In this document: piece after piece, positions 48,679-60,601 of the stretch
How the letters are laid out: every line of letters starts with the position of its first letter
How positions within the stretch are numbered: the stretch's first letter is position 1
Assembly: GCA_026724425.1 (NCBI GenBank)
Contig: JAIUCV010000019.1
Span: 10,076,325 to 10,140,324 of the forward strand
Direction of reading: 5' to 3'
DNA length: 64,000 nt
Source of the DNA: Erythrophleum ivorense
Taxonomy: Eukaryota; Streptophyta; Magnoliopsida; Fabales; Fabaceae
The notes under the pieces: model-generated
What the model saw: the letters and a program-made list of their open reading frames with translations, nothing else
What the model was told of the DNA's origin: nothing
Database searches by the model: none
Made by a program: the position numbers and the translations under genes

Positions 48679-51600
48679 TATCATACCTACACTTATCATA
48701 TGTTATAACTTACAATATTAAAGGACCTTGTACTACTAGCAAAAAACCCTGTTGATAAGGTTTCGGATTCCATAGTGTAAAATCCAAGATCTTGTCAATA
48801 AGATCCTAGAGCTAAGAGATCTCTATTGGAATACTTAAGGATTTCTATCTTATTTACATGGAAACACAGGTTCATATCTTTGTTCTTCTAATTACTATAC
48901 AAATTTGCGTCATGTTACAAAGAAACAAAAGCTACCATAGTTACAATTCATCTAAGTTTTTGGACCTATTTTTATGAGATTTCTTTCCCCTATCAAATGT
49001 TATCCAAAAATCATAAAAATTGGTAGAATGACTCCTTATTATATTAATTATAATCCACTAAAACAGTTGTTAAAGATTCCCATAAATGGCCCCTTAACCA
49101 ACTCCATTTAGACTACTATCCTATTCGAACTCACTACATACTATCCTTTCTATTTCTGACTTTGTTACCCTATTAAATGAGTTCAAAAAATTTTAAGACT
49201 TTACAGATCTAAGTTTATATGTCTTAGCTACCTTCCCATAAAATTTCATGTGTTAATTCCTTCATTTACCTATTTAACAAGATTTATTATGAAATCTACT
49301 CAAAGTTGTCCCATACAAAAGCTAAGTTAAATTAGTACACCATTTCCTTGATCTAACCTATTCCAACAATCCTATAACTTCCTAGACCTTTAGTAAAAAG
49401 GATGGAAAACTTATTATACAAAATTAGACTTAGAAATCCCATGATAATGATAATCAATTTCATGCAAAAGCAATAATTAAAGTTACTTTTCCATGTAAAG
49501 CAACACTTTGGCTAGATATTGTTGTTAGCTTGTACTAGAAGTTATACATGTTTAATTATCCTATAGATTCATAATAGGGGATTACAAAACAACTTTACAT
49601 ACACAAAACTAAAATCATGCCTTAGCATTTTACACTACACAAAGGATTTACAAAATTGGTGATAAGAACAACACGTAGTCTACTAGTCTACTTGTCTAGT
49701 TTCCGCTTGTTTGGCTTCATACGAGGTATAATTGATACCTGAAAATGGTTAGCTTTATAATAAGATAAAATCCCAATAGATAACATTGTATTCAAGGAGC
49801 ATACATATAGACGACACTAAATACTATATAGGATACATTTGATGCACAATTCAGTGTAGAAGCACGTAATATTCAAACAACAGCATATATTTGTTCATTA
49901 GGCTAACGTACTTCGGTCATTGGCCAATAACAGTGATTTAGTACTCATAAGAGTCACTTTGGTAGATATATATGCAACCATACACAGCATAGGAAATTCA
50001 GGAATTTATCCAATGCAATCACGAAAACAACAAAATGAATACAGTGTTAACTACCTGTTTTGTTACTACCGTTCAGTCAAGTTATTCTTTAGCCCTTGTT
50101 ATTCCAATTGCTTCCCTTAAATTTCAATCATACAATTCCTTAAATAAGAATAAGTCATGGTTAATATTTTCATTTTAATTAAACCATTAGTTCCCCATAC
50201 GTAACTCCTAATTCCCTTCTGTTAGTTGGAGATTGAAATTCTTAATTGTAAGTAATCACATTTATTTTCTTTTCTCCTCATTAATTAGATACCAACTAAA
50301 TTGATTATGTGGATTCCAAGGCCTTAAGGTTCAATCCTTAATCCTTATTTATTTTTCAATTTAGTCCCTAATCAATACTTTCCTATCCTCGGTACATTCA
50401 TTTAAAATTTGTGGCAATATATATATGTATATTGTATAATAGTTAATTACATGGTTTTATTTAGTGTTTAAATATTCCATATACATACTGCCCCTGTCAT
50501 GCTATCTCTATAATCCATTCTAAGACATTCTTAAGGTGCTAAGTCCACAACCAATTTGTCATACATTACTCCCTTCTCATTCTACTCCCTTCCTCAGTTT
50601 TACTAGTTTTAAAGGAGAAAGTTAAAGCGCTCACCTTCAAATATCTGTGGTTTCTTCCTTCTTTGGTGTTCTTTTCCTCACACTTTTATTGTTGCCCTGC
50701 CATGGTAAGGTGTTCTAAATTCAAATTTTCAACTAGGTGGAATGAAAGCTAATTAGAAACATACTAAATTTCCTATTCTTACCTTTGATGGAGTCTTTTG
50801 TACCTTGGCTTATCTTCTCATCCTTTTATTCCCATGGCTGTCCAAGCTCTCCTCCTCTTCCTACCACAATTTCTCTTGGCCAAAATAAAGCTAAGGTGAA
50901 GGAGGATTATAGGAATGGACACCTCATGCTTCCCACCGATAGTGGATTCAATTAAGTGATTTAATATTCATTCTCTCCATTCTGTGTTTGGTGCTATGCA
51001 AGGTGGCAGAATTTACATATATCTTTTCCATCTAATTAAGGTATATTGAATGGACAATTTAGAGACTCACAGCTGGGCAATATATTCATATGTATAAGTG
51101 TCCGAATGGGTTGCACATATACACATACGGTGGGATCCTTCAAAGTGAGTGTTTATGATTTAATTGTTCTATTTCTCCTCCACTTGCTTTTCCACACCAT
51201 GCATGCTAGGTGTCCCTTCCTTAGATTATGCAAACCATTAGGTTTTGTCTTTATTATCCTTTGATTTGTTTGCCTACTCCTGCACCACATCCTTAGCTAT
51301 GCAAGGTGCTATTGGTATTTAGATTAATTCAAATGTTTATTGAGGTATTAGTCCTTAACATACACGGCCAAATGGGTGGCTATCACATGACCGAATGTAC
51401 CTACCTATATTTCTATGTATGTGAAGGTAATGAGATATTACGATACTAATGGTCACAACCTTGTCTTAACCTGTGGTTATATGTTTCCTTGCTAAATAAA
51501 TTATCAAACTAATGTCTCAATAAGGCTTCCTAACATATGTCTTCCTTTTTAACCTTAATTAAATCCCTTAGTTCCTAATTAACTTTGGTTAGTTCCCTAA

Positions 51601-51682
51601 TACTTACTTAAGATGGTTCCTTGCTATTCTTCTTTCGTTACTTTGGCTGTGTTAATAGCTACAGAAAATTTAAAATGTGACA
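48679..51682 (-). mobile_element. reverse LTR of a second gypsy-like family, about 3.0 kb, nested in LTR G
   Basis: Starts TATCATACC (TG changed to TA) and ends AAAATGTGACA, the reverse complement of TGTCACATTTT, similar to the start of the 60602 LTR (TGTCACACCC). The flanks TATTC (48674-48678) and AATTC (51683-51687) differ by one base. Its interior does not match the 3.4-kb family. It does carry decayed versions of the TCGA-centred palindromes at 58985-59044. Its reverse complement near 49700-49760 resembles 62290-62350 (TTTTCAGGTATC versus TTTTCAGGGATC). No coding sequence is seen. Family assignment is tentative. Confidence 0.6.
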
Positions 51683-51699
51683 AATTCATCCATTTGTCC

Positions 51700-54600
51700 T
51701 GTAATATTCGATTTTTTGAAAACGAGAGAAAACTCGAGAAATGTAACGTACAGTTTCCCCATATACGTATGAAATTCACTGAATACAAAAATAAGTCCCC
51801 TAGATAAAGTTATTTGAGGTCCAATAAAATTAGAATAATATTCTAGACCTCAAATAATGGTGATTCAAGGTCAGAGGTGCCTTGAAACTAGAGCCAAAAT
51901 AGCCAGATAGATTTTTACGAAAAGGTAACAAAATGTAGTGGCACTTTCATAATTTTGGGTAATTTTTAAAATTCTTATAGGATGGCTTTTTAAATGAAAA
52001 TTTTAAGTTCTTCGGGGTTCTTAGAGGCCCTAAAAACCATGGAAATCCCTGGGGACAGTTAAAGCCTCTCTAGTAGACATTTTCTAACGGTGGTGAGCCC
52101 AAACTTTGACTGATTCGTTCAAGAAAGTTTTAGCTCCAATTTGATTAATTCCAAAGGCATTTTATAAAATTGGAAACCAAAATTTTTTGATGGAAGAGAT
52201 AGTTCTCAAAAAGGAGCTAAAATGAAGCTAAAAAGAAAATACCACAAAGAAGGCAAAATTGAAATTATTAAGAAAGTGGAAGCTTCTTGAACACTTTTTA
52301 AGTTTCATGTTTCTTCTCCTCATTATTTGCATGACTTGTTCTACCCAAAAACCAAAAAAAAAAATACCAGCTCTCTTAGGTTCACCAAGGAGGAGAAGAA
52401 AGGAGGAGAAAAAGCAAGAAAAAGGTAAGAAATTTCATGGAATTTCAAGCTCTTTCTTTAGCAAAATGTTTCTCCTCCTTCTCCCCTTTCTTCCTATGAT
52501 TTTCTTGAAGTTTTTGGTGCTATTTTGGGGGTAGAGCATAGAGGAAAAGTTCAGATTTGAAGAGAAAGGCCAAGTAAAGTGAGAAACAAGCAAGAAAAGC
52601 CAAGAAAACTAATGTATTTTGCCATTTTCCAACTTAGTCTTCCTTGCTCTCCTTCTCTCCATTTTGCCCTTTGTGAGACCAACCAAGAGGGGTTGGATTT
52701 CTAGCTAAACCAAGGGTGAATCTTATGAAAATGAGGGAGGAGAACAAGAATATGCAAAGGAAATAATCAAATAGCCATTACATTTCAAGATAGCAAAGTT
52801 AGGGTTTCAAGTGCTTCACCAAAAATATGATTTAATACAATAATTCCTAGGCTTAAATGAGTATTTAGATTAGCTCTTAAGATCCCTAGAAGGCTCCTCA
52901 TATGCATCTTCCATCAAGAAAACAAAGGAAACCCATTTGGTGCTTCCTTGAAGCCTAGCCTTGGCCTAAGCTAGATAAAGCACCTAGGGATAGTTTTAAT
53001 TTGTTCCAAACTTATTTTTGAGTCATATATGATGGAAGAGGATGAGAGGAAGCCTTGGAAAAATTTTAAAAGCCATAGATAGTGAGATAGTATCATAGGT
53101 TCCATATTATGGCTTAAAGAAGCAACACCTAATTAGGCCCCTTGTTTTAATTGTGTGATGGCTCTAAGATGTTTAAATAGAGTTAAAAATCATAAATGGA
53201 TGAAAAGATTGGAGTAAAGATATTTTCTTAAGGTTGCTTCATTAAGTGCATTATGGAACCATAAAAGAGCCATATGAACTACCTAGCTTTTTTTAGTGAA
53301 TGTGTGGCTTTAGAATTTAATTCAAGAGGATAATTGGCTTCTGTATGATGTGTCTAGGCCAAAAGAAACCAATCCCACACCCTTATGTGTGTGAAGTCAA
53401 GGGAAAGGACTCAAGGCTCAAGGAAAAAGTATGCTTGTGTGGCAAAGGTAGCTCTCTCCACTTTCTCTTATGCATAAATGTGCGCTTACCTTGTCTTTGA
53501 ATGTGTGTATGTGTGTTTTAAGCTATAAAAAGTATTCTAGTATATGCCTATGGTCCATGGTACCATGATGTTATATTATATTTTCAAATGATGCCTAGTA
53601 TGTTTGCTTGGGTTTGTTTGAGTGTGGTAAAGCCAAGAACCCTTAGCCATAGTGAGGATGAGCTAAGAACCCTTAAAATTAGTTGAAACAAAGTAAAGAG
53701 TCTCCTAAGAGTGAGGTTGAGTCAAAATCCCTTAGAGAAAATGAGTGAGGCAAGTCCAAAATCCATAAGAGAATGGGTGAGGCTAATTCACCTACTTGGA
53801 AAGCCTATGTATGCTTTGTATGACTTGTTCAAATGCCAAGAATGCTTTTTGAATGATCATACATTTCATTATGTCTATGCATACATTTGTAATACTTGTA
53901 TTGCATTCTTTATATATGATTGAAAGGGAGATTAGCTATTGGAATTCTTTGAATCTCATTTCCTCTTCTCCAATGTCTTAATATGCTAGGTGGAGCAAAT
54001 GAGCAATGTAATAGAAGCCATCAAGTTGGGAGATAAGAGATTGACATCAAAGTGTCTAGTTTTATTTCTTTTGTAGCCATACAAATGGCATATGATGTAA
54101 AACTATGATAGAAATGTTGTATAATCATTTGAATATGTGTAATTACTAATATGTATGATGTATGAATGATAATTAATGCCATATGCATGATATAGCATGA
54201 TTTAGGTATGAAATGGCAAGACTAGACATATGCATTCTTGTATATATTATGGGGTGGATGAGTGAGTTTGAGAAATTTGAGTTTGTGGACCTTTGAGACT
54301 AGTTTAGTAGACCATTTTGGTGCTTTCCTACATGCTCAAGTGGCCATGGTTGCCTTAGAATCTAAAATGGACCATTTGAGACCCTTATGAGACACAAAAA
54401 TGACCATTATGCAACCTAATGTCAAAATTTAACCGAATGAATGAATTTGCTCATAAAATTTGGTATGTGTATAGATCTCATCTAAATATTTTTGGGAACC
54501 TAAAGAATAGATTATTTGGAACTCTGTGGAATTAATTATGATTTTTTAAAATTGACATTTTTTTACTAAATTGATGTAGATATTGTTCATATGGTCAGAA

Positions 54601-55219
54601 CTTGGGCTGTGTCATTTGAGGGGCCAATGGTGTCCAATGCTTATGAAATTTTACAAGAATAAACTATACATAATGGGATCTCCATGGCCACTGAGATCAG
54701 TCCAATTTGACATCTAAGTAGGGAGATATGAATTTTTGAAGTTGGAGGACAGTACCAATAATGATAGTTGACCTCCAGTACTGTTCCATCAACTTTTGGT
54801 ATCTAGCAACTTTATTGTGGTTATATTTATTTTTATCATAAAATAGACATCTATAGTTTTCCAGAATGGTATAGTGTGTCTGATTTTGATTTTTTTAGAA
54901 TTAGTTATGATGTTTCAAAGTTCAGGTATAGAACCTGGACTAAGTACCCGAGGCTGCACACTATATTTTTTAGTATACCATCCATTTGCACGAGTTCTAG
55001 GTCACTGCTTAAGTTTGTTATGAGTTGTATTTGTGTATTTAAATGTAAGAATGAAATGGATGAGTCTATATAGCCCATAGAACATCGAAAGAAAATTTTA
55101 TCCTTGATGTAACGCAATTTAATTGCATTTTTCTATGACTTTTCCTTAAGAAATTCATGTGCTTCATGGGAACAAGCCTACATATGATATGAGATGAGTC
55201 ATATAATTATGGTGTTACA
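51700..55219 (+). mobile_element. forward Tekay-like LTR, 3,520 bp, nested in LTR G
   Basis: Begins TGTAATATTCG, with a second terminal unit TGTAACGTACAG at 51743, and ends GGTGTTACA at 55219. It is co-linear throughout with 26126-29592. The donor-like AAAGGTAAGA is at about 52421-52430 and the 31-bp array at about 53625-53790. The conserved GATGTAACGCAATTTAAT block lies near 55108. The flanks TGTCC (51695-51699) and TGGTT (55220-55224) match only 2/5, so the TSD is decayed or the ends have been altered. LTR G resumes at 55220, which still supports a simple insertion. Confidence 0.82.
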
Positions 55220-58200
55220 TGGTTAAAGTTTGGTTCAGGGTAGAGTATGGCTAATTTTGGGATCCACATGGCTTCAAATGATACCAAATGGCCTTCTCAA
55301 CATACCATGACCATTTGAGCACATCCAAAAGCTTAAACACAATATATAAAAGCCTCACAATAGGTCTAAATCACCATGGAACTCAAATTTACCATCCTAC
55401 ATGTTCTTATACATAAGTGCATCTTGGCTCAAGTGTCAAAAACATACATTCTCATTCATTTGGCTCCAAATTTAGTTCATACATCATATTTACATGATTT
55501 TATATATGCTCAAGAGTTTACAACTCATACATAGCTTATACATCAATTTTCATCAAAAACCATCCTATCGTCAAAGTAATACAAATTATGCTCCTTGGCT
55601 CCTATTGTTTGCTCTTTGGGCTTCACCTAGACAAGGTTAGACGGAAAGTGTGGGAGAGTAAGATTCAAAGAATCCCAATAGCTCTTTCACCCTTTCAAGT
55701 AAGCATACATGACATATAATCATGTCAAAGAACATAAGTATGCATCAAACACTTTCAAGAACCAATTATAACATGTTCTCAAGATCACATAAGCATATCA
55801 AGATCAAAATCATGCTCTAGGGATCTTTAGTCCAGTCTCACCCTATTATTTAGGACTTTTGGATTAGCCTTACCTATTTTTTAGGGACTTTTGACTTAGC
55901 CTCACTCATTCTTAAGACTTTTGGCCTTGTCTCACCCATTCTGAGGGATTTTTGACTTCACCTCACCCATTCAAAGGGACTTTTGGCACAACTTTACCCA
56001 TAAGGAGCAATCTCACAATCACAAGCAATTCAAGAAGCATAATGATATCAAAGTGTCAAACCAATAGCTAATGGCATGTCTCATGATTCAAACATACATA
56101 CAAGCATTCAATGACAATCAAACAACCAAGAAATGCACACAAGAAAGGATGGAGAGCTACCTTTGCTCAAGAAACACAATTTCCTTCCTTGAACTCTACT
56201 TTCCTTTTTTGGCCTCACATCCACACCTAGGAGAAGCTCGGTTTGTTGGCCTAGGCACATAAAACAAGACACAAACACATCAATAAAACCATCTCTAGCC
56301 TCATATAAACTCTACACAAGCTACATCTAGTTTATGCCATGGTTATGGTTCCATACAAGGGCATAATGAAGCAACTCATATTATTCAATATCTTGGCTCC
56401 AATTTCTCACTCAATCTAAGTCATATGACTTCATTCAAACTCATTAAAGTCATTTCCAACTTAATCCAGGAAGCCAAACATCAAGTTGCTTATTTATACC
56501 TAAAAGAAACCTAAACTTCTAACTTTCAAAATATGGTTTTTAAATTCAAACCAATGGTTCCTTTGGTGTCTATTATTCATTTCTAGGCCATTTGTAGCCT
56601 TGGAATCAAAGAAAACTCTCCCTAAATGCATAATCCCCCCTTAGGCCGAGACATGAAACCAAGTGAGAGCCCATGGAGTTTTCTTGATTTTCCTAGGGAA
56701 TTTGCCACTTGTGAAGCTTCTTAGATGTCTTAAGAACTCAAACATAGTCTTACATAATCTAAATCATCACTGAAAAACTCTATAAATCTTCAAATACAAC
56801 CAAAACCCTAAATGCCATAACTTGTTATCTATTGATTCTTTTTTAATCCTAATTGTTCCATTTGATTTCTCATGCTTCAAAACCCCCATTCCTATCAAGT
56901 TTGGATTGAAATAAATTCCCTAACATATCGTCCCTAATTTGGCTGAAACATAAAGACTAAGGAAAGCCAAGAAGAAGCAACATAGGCCATGGTATCTTAC
57001 CTTATTTACAAGCTTTTCAAGAGCACTTTCTCATGCTTCAAACCTTCCCTTCAAACTCTCCCCCTCCTCTATTGAATCAGTCACAAAAAATCACCAAATA
57101 AATCATCAAAACCATGAGAAGATAGAGGAAAAAGAGAAGAAGAAGTTTGGTGAAGGAAGAGGCATGAAAAAGTGTGAAATTCTTACCCTTTGGATGCTTA
57201 TTTCTCTTCTCCTTACTCCCTCACTTAGTGTGCCTCCTTGAGTAGCCCTTGAATTTGTTTTGGTCTAGAGGAATGTTGTTTAAGAGAGCTAGATAGAGAG
57301 GTGGAGGCTTATTTATAACAATTTTTAAAATTCCAATTTAATCTCTCATCTTGGTTCCTTCCATTTAGGCTTATTTCAACTCTTTTTTGAGAACCATCCT
57401 TTCCATCATAAAATTTAGGTCATTTAATTCATAAAACGCCTTTGGTTTCACCCAAATTAGATTTAAAACCTTACTAAACTATTCGGTCAAAGTTTTGGTC
57501 AACTGACACTCTAAAATGCCAACCGAAAGAGTTTTGACAGTTTAAGGATTTTTATGATTTTTAGGGCCTCTGAGAACCTCAAAAAACTCAATTTTCTCAT
57601 TTAAAAATTCCACCTTTGAGTTTTCTAAAAGTTTCTTGAAATTATCAAAATGTCACTGGCCTTTGTAACTTTTTTCTTGGCCATTTTGGCTCCGATTCTA
57701 GGCTAACTTTAAGCTCTAATTCATATTTTAAGATGTCCGAATTAACATTCCAATCTCATTTAATCTCTATTTTCCTTGCTTTAGGATGTTCCAGTCTCAG
57801 TTTTATTAGGGACAGTTCAATTTCTAATTTACCAGTTATTACATTGAGTGGCACACAAGAAGAGGGAGCAAGGGAGAAGAAAACAAGCTTGAGAAGGGTA
57901 AGAATTAGTCAATTTTTCATACTCTTCCTTCCACTAAAGATCTTATCCTTTTTCTCCTCTCTCCTCTCATGGTTTTAATGTCTTAAATGGTGGTGATTTG
58001 TGGCTGGTTCAGTAAAAGAAAGGAAGAGCTTGAAGGAAACGTTGAAACCCTAAAAAAGTGCTCTCACTAAGCTTTAAGAAAAGGTATACTTCACCATGAA
58101 TAGCTTGCTTCTTCTTGGCTTTTTCTTGCTTCATCATTTCGACTAGATCTAGGGTGCCATGTAAGAGATTTGATTTTAATCCAAACTTGATAGAAATTGG

Positions 58201-58369
58201 GATTTTAAAGCTTAAGAAATCATATGAAAACAATAGAATTCAAAAAGAGGCTATAGATAATAAGTTATAGAAATTAGGATTTTGATTGCACCTAGGGATT
58301 TATGAAACTTTCTAATGATAATTTAACTTATGCAAAAGTATGTTTGAGTTCATAAAAGACATAGGAAGC

Positions 58370-58425
58370 TTCATGGATACCAAATTCCCTAGAAAAATTC
58401 ATGGATACCAAATTCCCTAGAAAAA
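58370..58425 (+). repeat. 28-bp perfect tandem duplication
   Basis: TTCATGGATACCAAATTCCC plus 8 bases, copied exactly at 58370-58397 and 58398-58425. Other LTR copies have one copy here, so it is a recent replication slip or repair duplication. Confidence 0.9.
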
Positions 58426-58837
58426 CAAATAAAACTCTATAGGTCCCTAATATGGTGGTTGTCTCGGCCATAGATGGTTCAAGGTACCTAGGGAGAGTTT
58501 TCTTCAATTCTAAGGTCATGAATGGTCTAGATATGAATAATAAACACAAAGGGAATCATTGGTTTGAATTTAGAAACTATATTTTGAAAGTTGGAAGTTT
58601 AGGGTTCTATTAAGCATAAAGAAGCAACTTAAGGTTAGGCTCTTTGAATTGAGTTTTTGATAACTCTAATAAGTTTAAATGGAGTCATGTGATTTAGATT
58701 GAGTGAGAAAGTAGAGCCAAGATGATGAATTGTGTGAGTTGCTTCATTATGCCCTTATATGGAGTAGTATGGATGCCATAAGCTAGAATTAACTTGTGTA
58801 GAGTTTATATGAGACTAGAAATGGTTCGATTGATGCA

Positions 58838-60601
58838 TGTCACACCATATCAAGCCATATCAAGATATTTCTCAAATAATATCAATCTGACCCTTGTATG
58901 TCAGGTTTAAGCCATCCATATCCAATTCCATACCATACAAGCTTTAACACATTATACAAGAAGACCTTGTACTTATTGGTGAAAACCTTGTCGACAAGGT
59001 CTCAGAATTTGCACTATAGATTATAGGATCTTGTCGACAAGATCTTGGACCTCAGTGATGAGATGTTATCTCAGCCCTTAAATTAACTTGGTCCACTGCC
59101 ATACTTCATGTTATTTCCAAGTCTCATGTTATGGAATTCACAAGAATACAAGAAAATAGCATATAAAAGTGAATATTTTAGCATTGCATTGCATATAAAT
59201 TTTTCGTTCAATGTCCTGTGGACCATGTGAGCTCATGTATCACATTCTCATATTTAATTACATGGATACAACTCATTTCCATCCCCAAAATTAGCCTAGA
59301 GCTCATGTATGGCATGGGGATACATAAAATTCATGGATACAATTTTGGTCAGAATTTTCTCACTTTTGTCACAAAATTTGAAAAAGTATAATTAATTCTA
59401 AAAATATCGAACTCATGCCTTTTTTTTTACCGTTCTGGAAAGCTCCATATGTCTACTTTATGCTAAAAATATGTTCAGGCCATGAAACGCAACACAAAAG
59501 ATGTTTGACATTTGAAAATGTGTAGAGGTCTGGCTTGTCACTGGTACTGTCACAGCTTTCTACTACAAACTTCAAAAATGTCTAATTAATTCCAAAGAAA
59601 TCCAATCTAAGAAAATAATACCAATATAAAAATCTACAGATGTTAGCTAGAGGAAAAAAATAACTCTAGACCAGTTCAGGCACGCTCAAACCATGAAACC
59701 CAATTAAATAGTACCTGAGGTCAGTTTGAGCACCTGATACTGGGTAGTATCTTTAAAAATTCATATCTCTCTCTAGACATCCAAATGGGGTGCTTCTAGT
59801 TGACACAAGTCACTGGGAATGTCTAGTTTCTTCCTATAAAATTTTGTGGAAATTGGACAACATTTGACCCCTGAGTGACATAATTTATTTTTGGATCAGT
59901 ATGAACAGTAACCTGACCAAAATCAGATATTTTTCCAACTTTGAAAATTTATCAAATATTCCCTAGACCTCCTAAAATTCTGCACTTTAGCTTCCTAAAA
60001 AGCTCTCAATAAGCTCTAATTTCATGCCAAATCTCAAATCTAGAAGAGCTCATTTGGATAAAATGTGGTATATGTTTCTAATATGGTCAATTTGTGCTCC
60101 ATATAGGATACTAAAGTGTCCAAATGATTTCTCTTAATGTTTGGCACCTCTTGGATGAATTTAAAAGCATAATTATGACTTATATGAATTGCCTAAGTGG
60201 ACCCAAACCTCATGTATTTCAATTTGGCCATCTCACTTGCATTTATATATACACTTCCATAATACAAAATTGTCATTACAAAACCAAAAGGTGTATTTCC
60301 ATACATACAACCTTAGCTCTCATTTATTCATGATACATTGGTATAATTACATATGTTTATGAGGTCATAGGTCATATACAACATTAGATTACAACATTTG
60401 CCACTTATGTGGTCTTAAAGAAGCAAAAACCATGCATTTGAATGTCATACTCTCATCTTCAAGGTGGTTGGTTTCCATTACCTTATCCACTTGGTCCACC
60501 TAACATGTTAGATTATTGGGCATGAGGGAATGAGATTCAAAAAATCCTAATAGCTTAACTCCCTTTCAATCACACATATTATATGCAAAACAAGTCTTGA
60601 A
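58838..60601 (-). mobile_element. reverse Tekay-like LTR ('LTR E'), 3' part, with an atypical terminus
   Basis: Starts TGTCACACCATATC at 58838, inside LTR F. From about 59090 it follows the standard reverse LTR: GCATTGCATATAAATTTTTC near 59195, then GTCCTGTGGACCATG. It is cut at 60601 within a stretch that in other copies reads AAACAAGTCTTAAAAATGC. Its first 250 bp, however, contain a 130-bp block (about 58955-59085) with two perfect palindromes. That block is shared with the second-family LTR at 48720-48830 and absent from the other reverse copies, so the start may be recombinant. The rest lies beyond the window. Confidence 0.65.
58985..59044. repeat. two perfect TCGA-centred palindromes
   Basis: ACCTTGTCGACAAGGT (58985-59000, 16 bp) and GATCTTGTCGACAAGATC (59027-59044, 18 bp) share the core CTTGTCGACAAG. 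Decayed counterparts at 48746-48761 and 48788-48805 differ mainly by C/G-to-T/A transitions in the core. Confidence 0.9.

Larger units (their letters stand above)
47950..57843 (-). mobile_element. reverse solo Tekay-like LTR ('LTR G') with perfect TSD, hosting two further LTRs
   Basis: Starts TGTCATACC at 47950 and ends AGTTATTACA at 57843. TTGAG flanks it on both sides (47945-47949 and 57844-57848). Its pieces are 47950-48678, 51683-51699 and 55220-57843. Subtracting the two nested LTRs and their TSDs leaves 3,360 bp, the normal length. The 31-bp array is at about 55815-56010. Only 17 bp of G lies between the two nested insertions, which makes the middle hard to see. Confidence 0.82.
47323..58837 (+). 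mobile_element. forward Tekay-like LTR ('LTR F'), split, continues beyond the next insertion
   Basis: Starts TGTAATAACC at 47323. The first 627 bp (to 47949) match the start of 26126-29592, including GGCAAAATCGTAAATTTGGG and the GGATTCTCAAAGGCCC block. It resumes at 57849 (TGGCACACAAGAAGAGGG) after the reverse LTR and runs to 58837, where another reverse LTR enters. AAGGGTAAG, equivalent to the donor-like site of the reference copy, is at about 57894-57902. Its 3' half lies beyond the later insertions and outside the window. A 28-bp perfect tandem duplication sits at 58370-58425. Confidence 0.75.
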
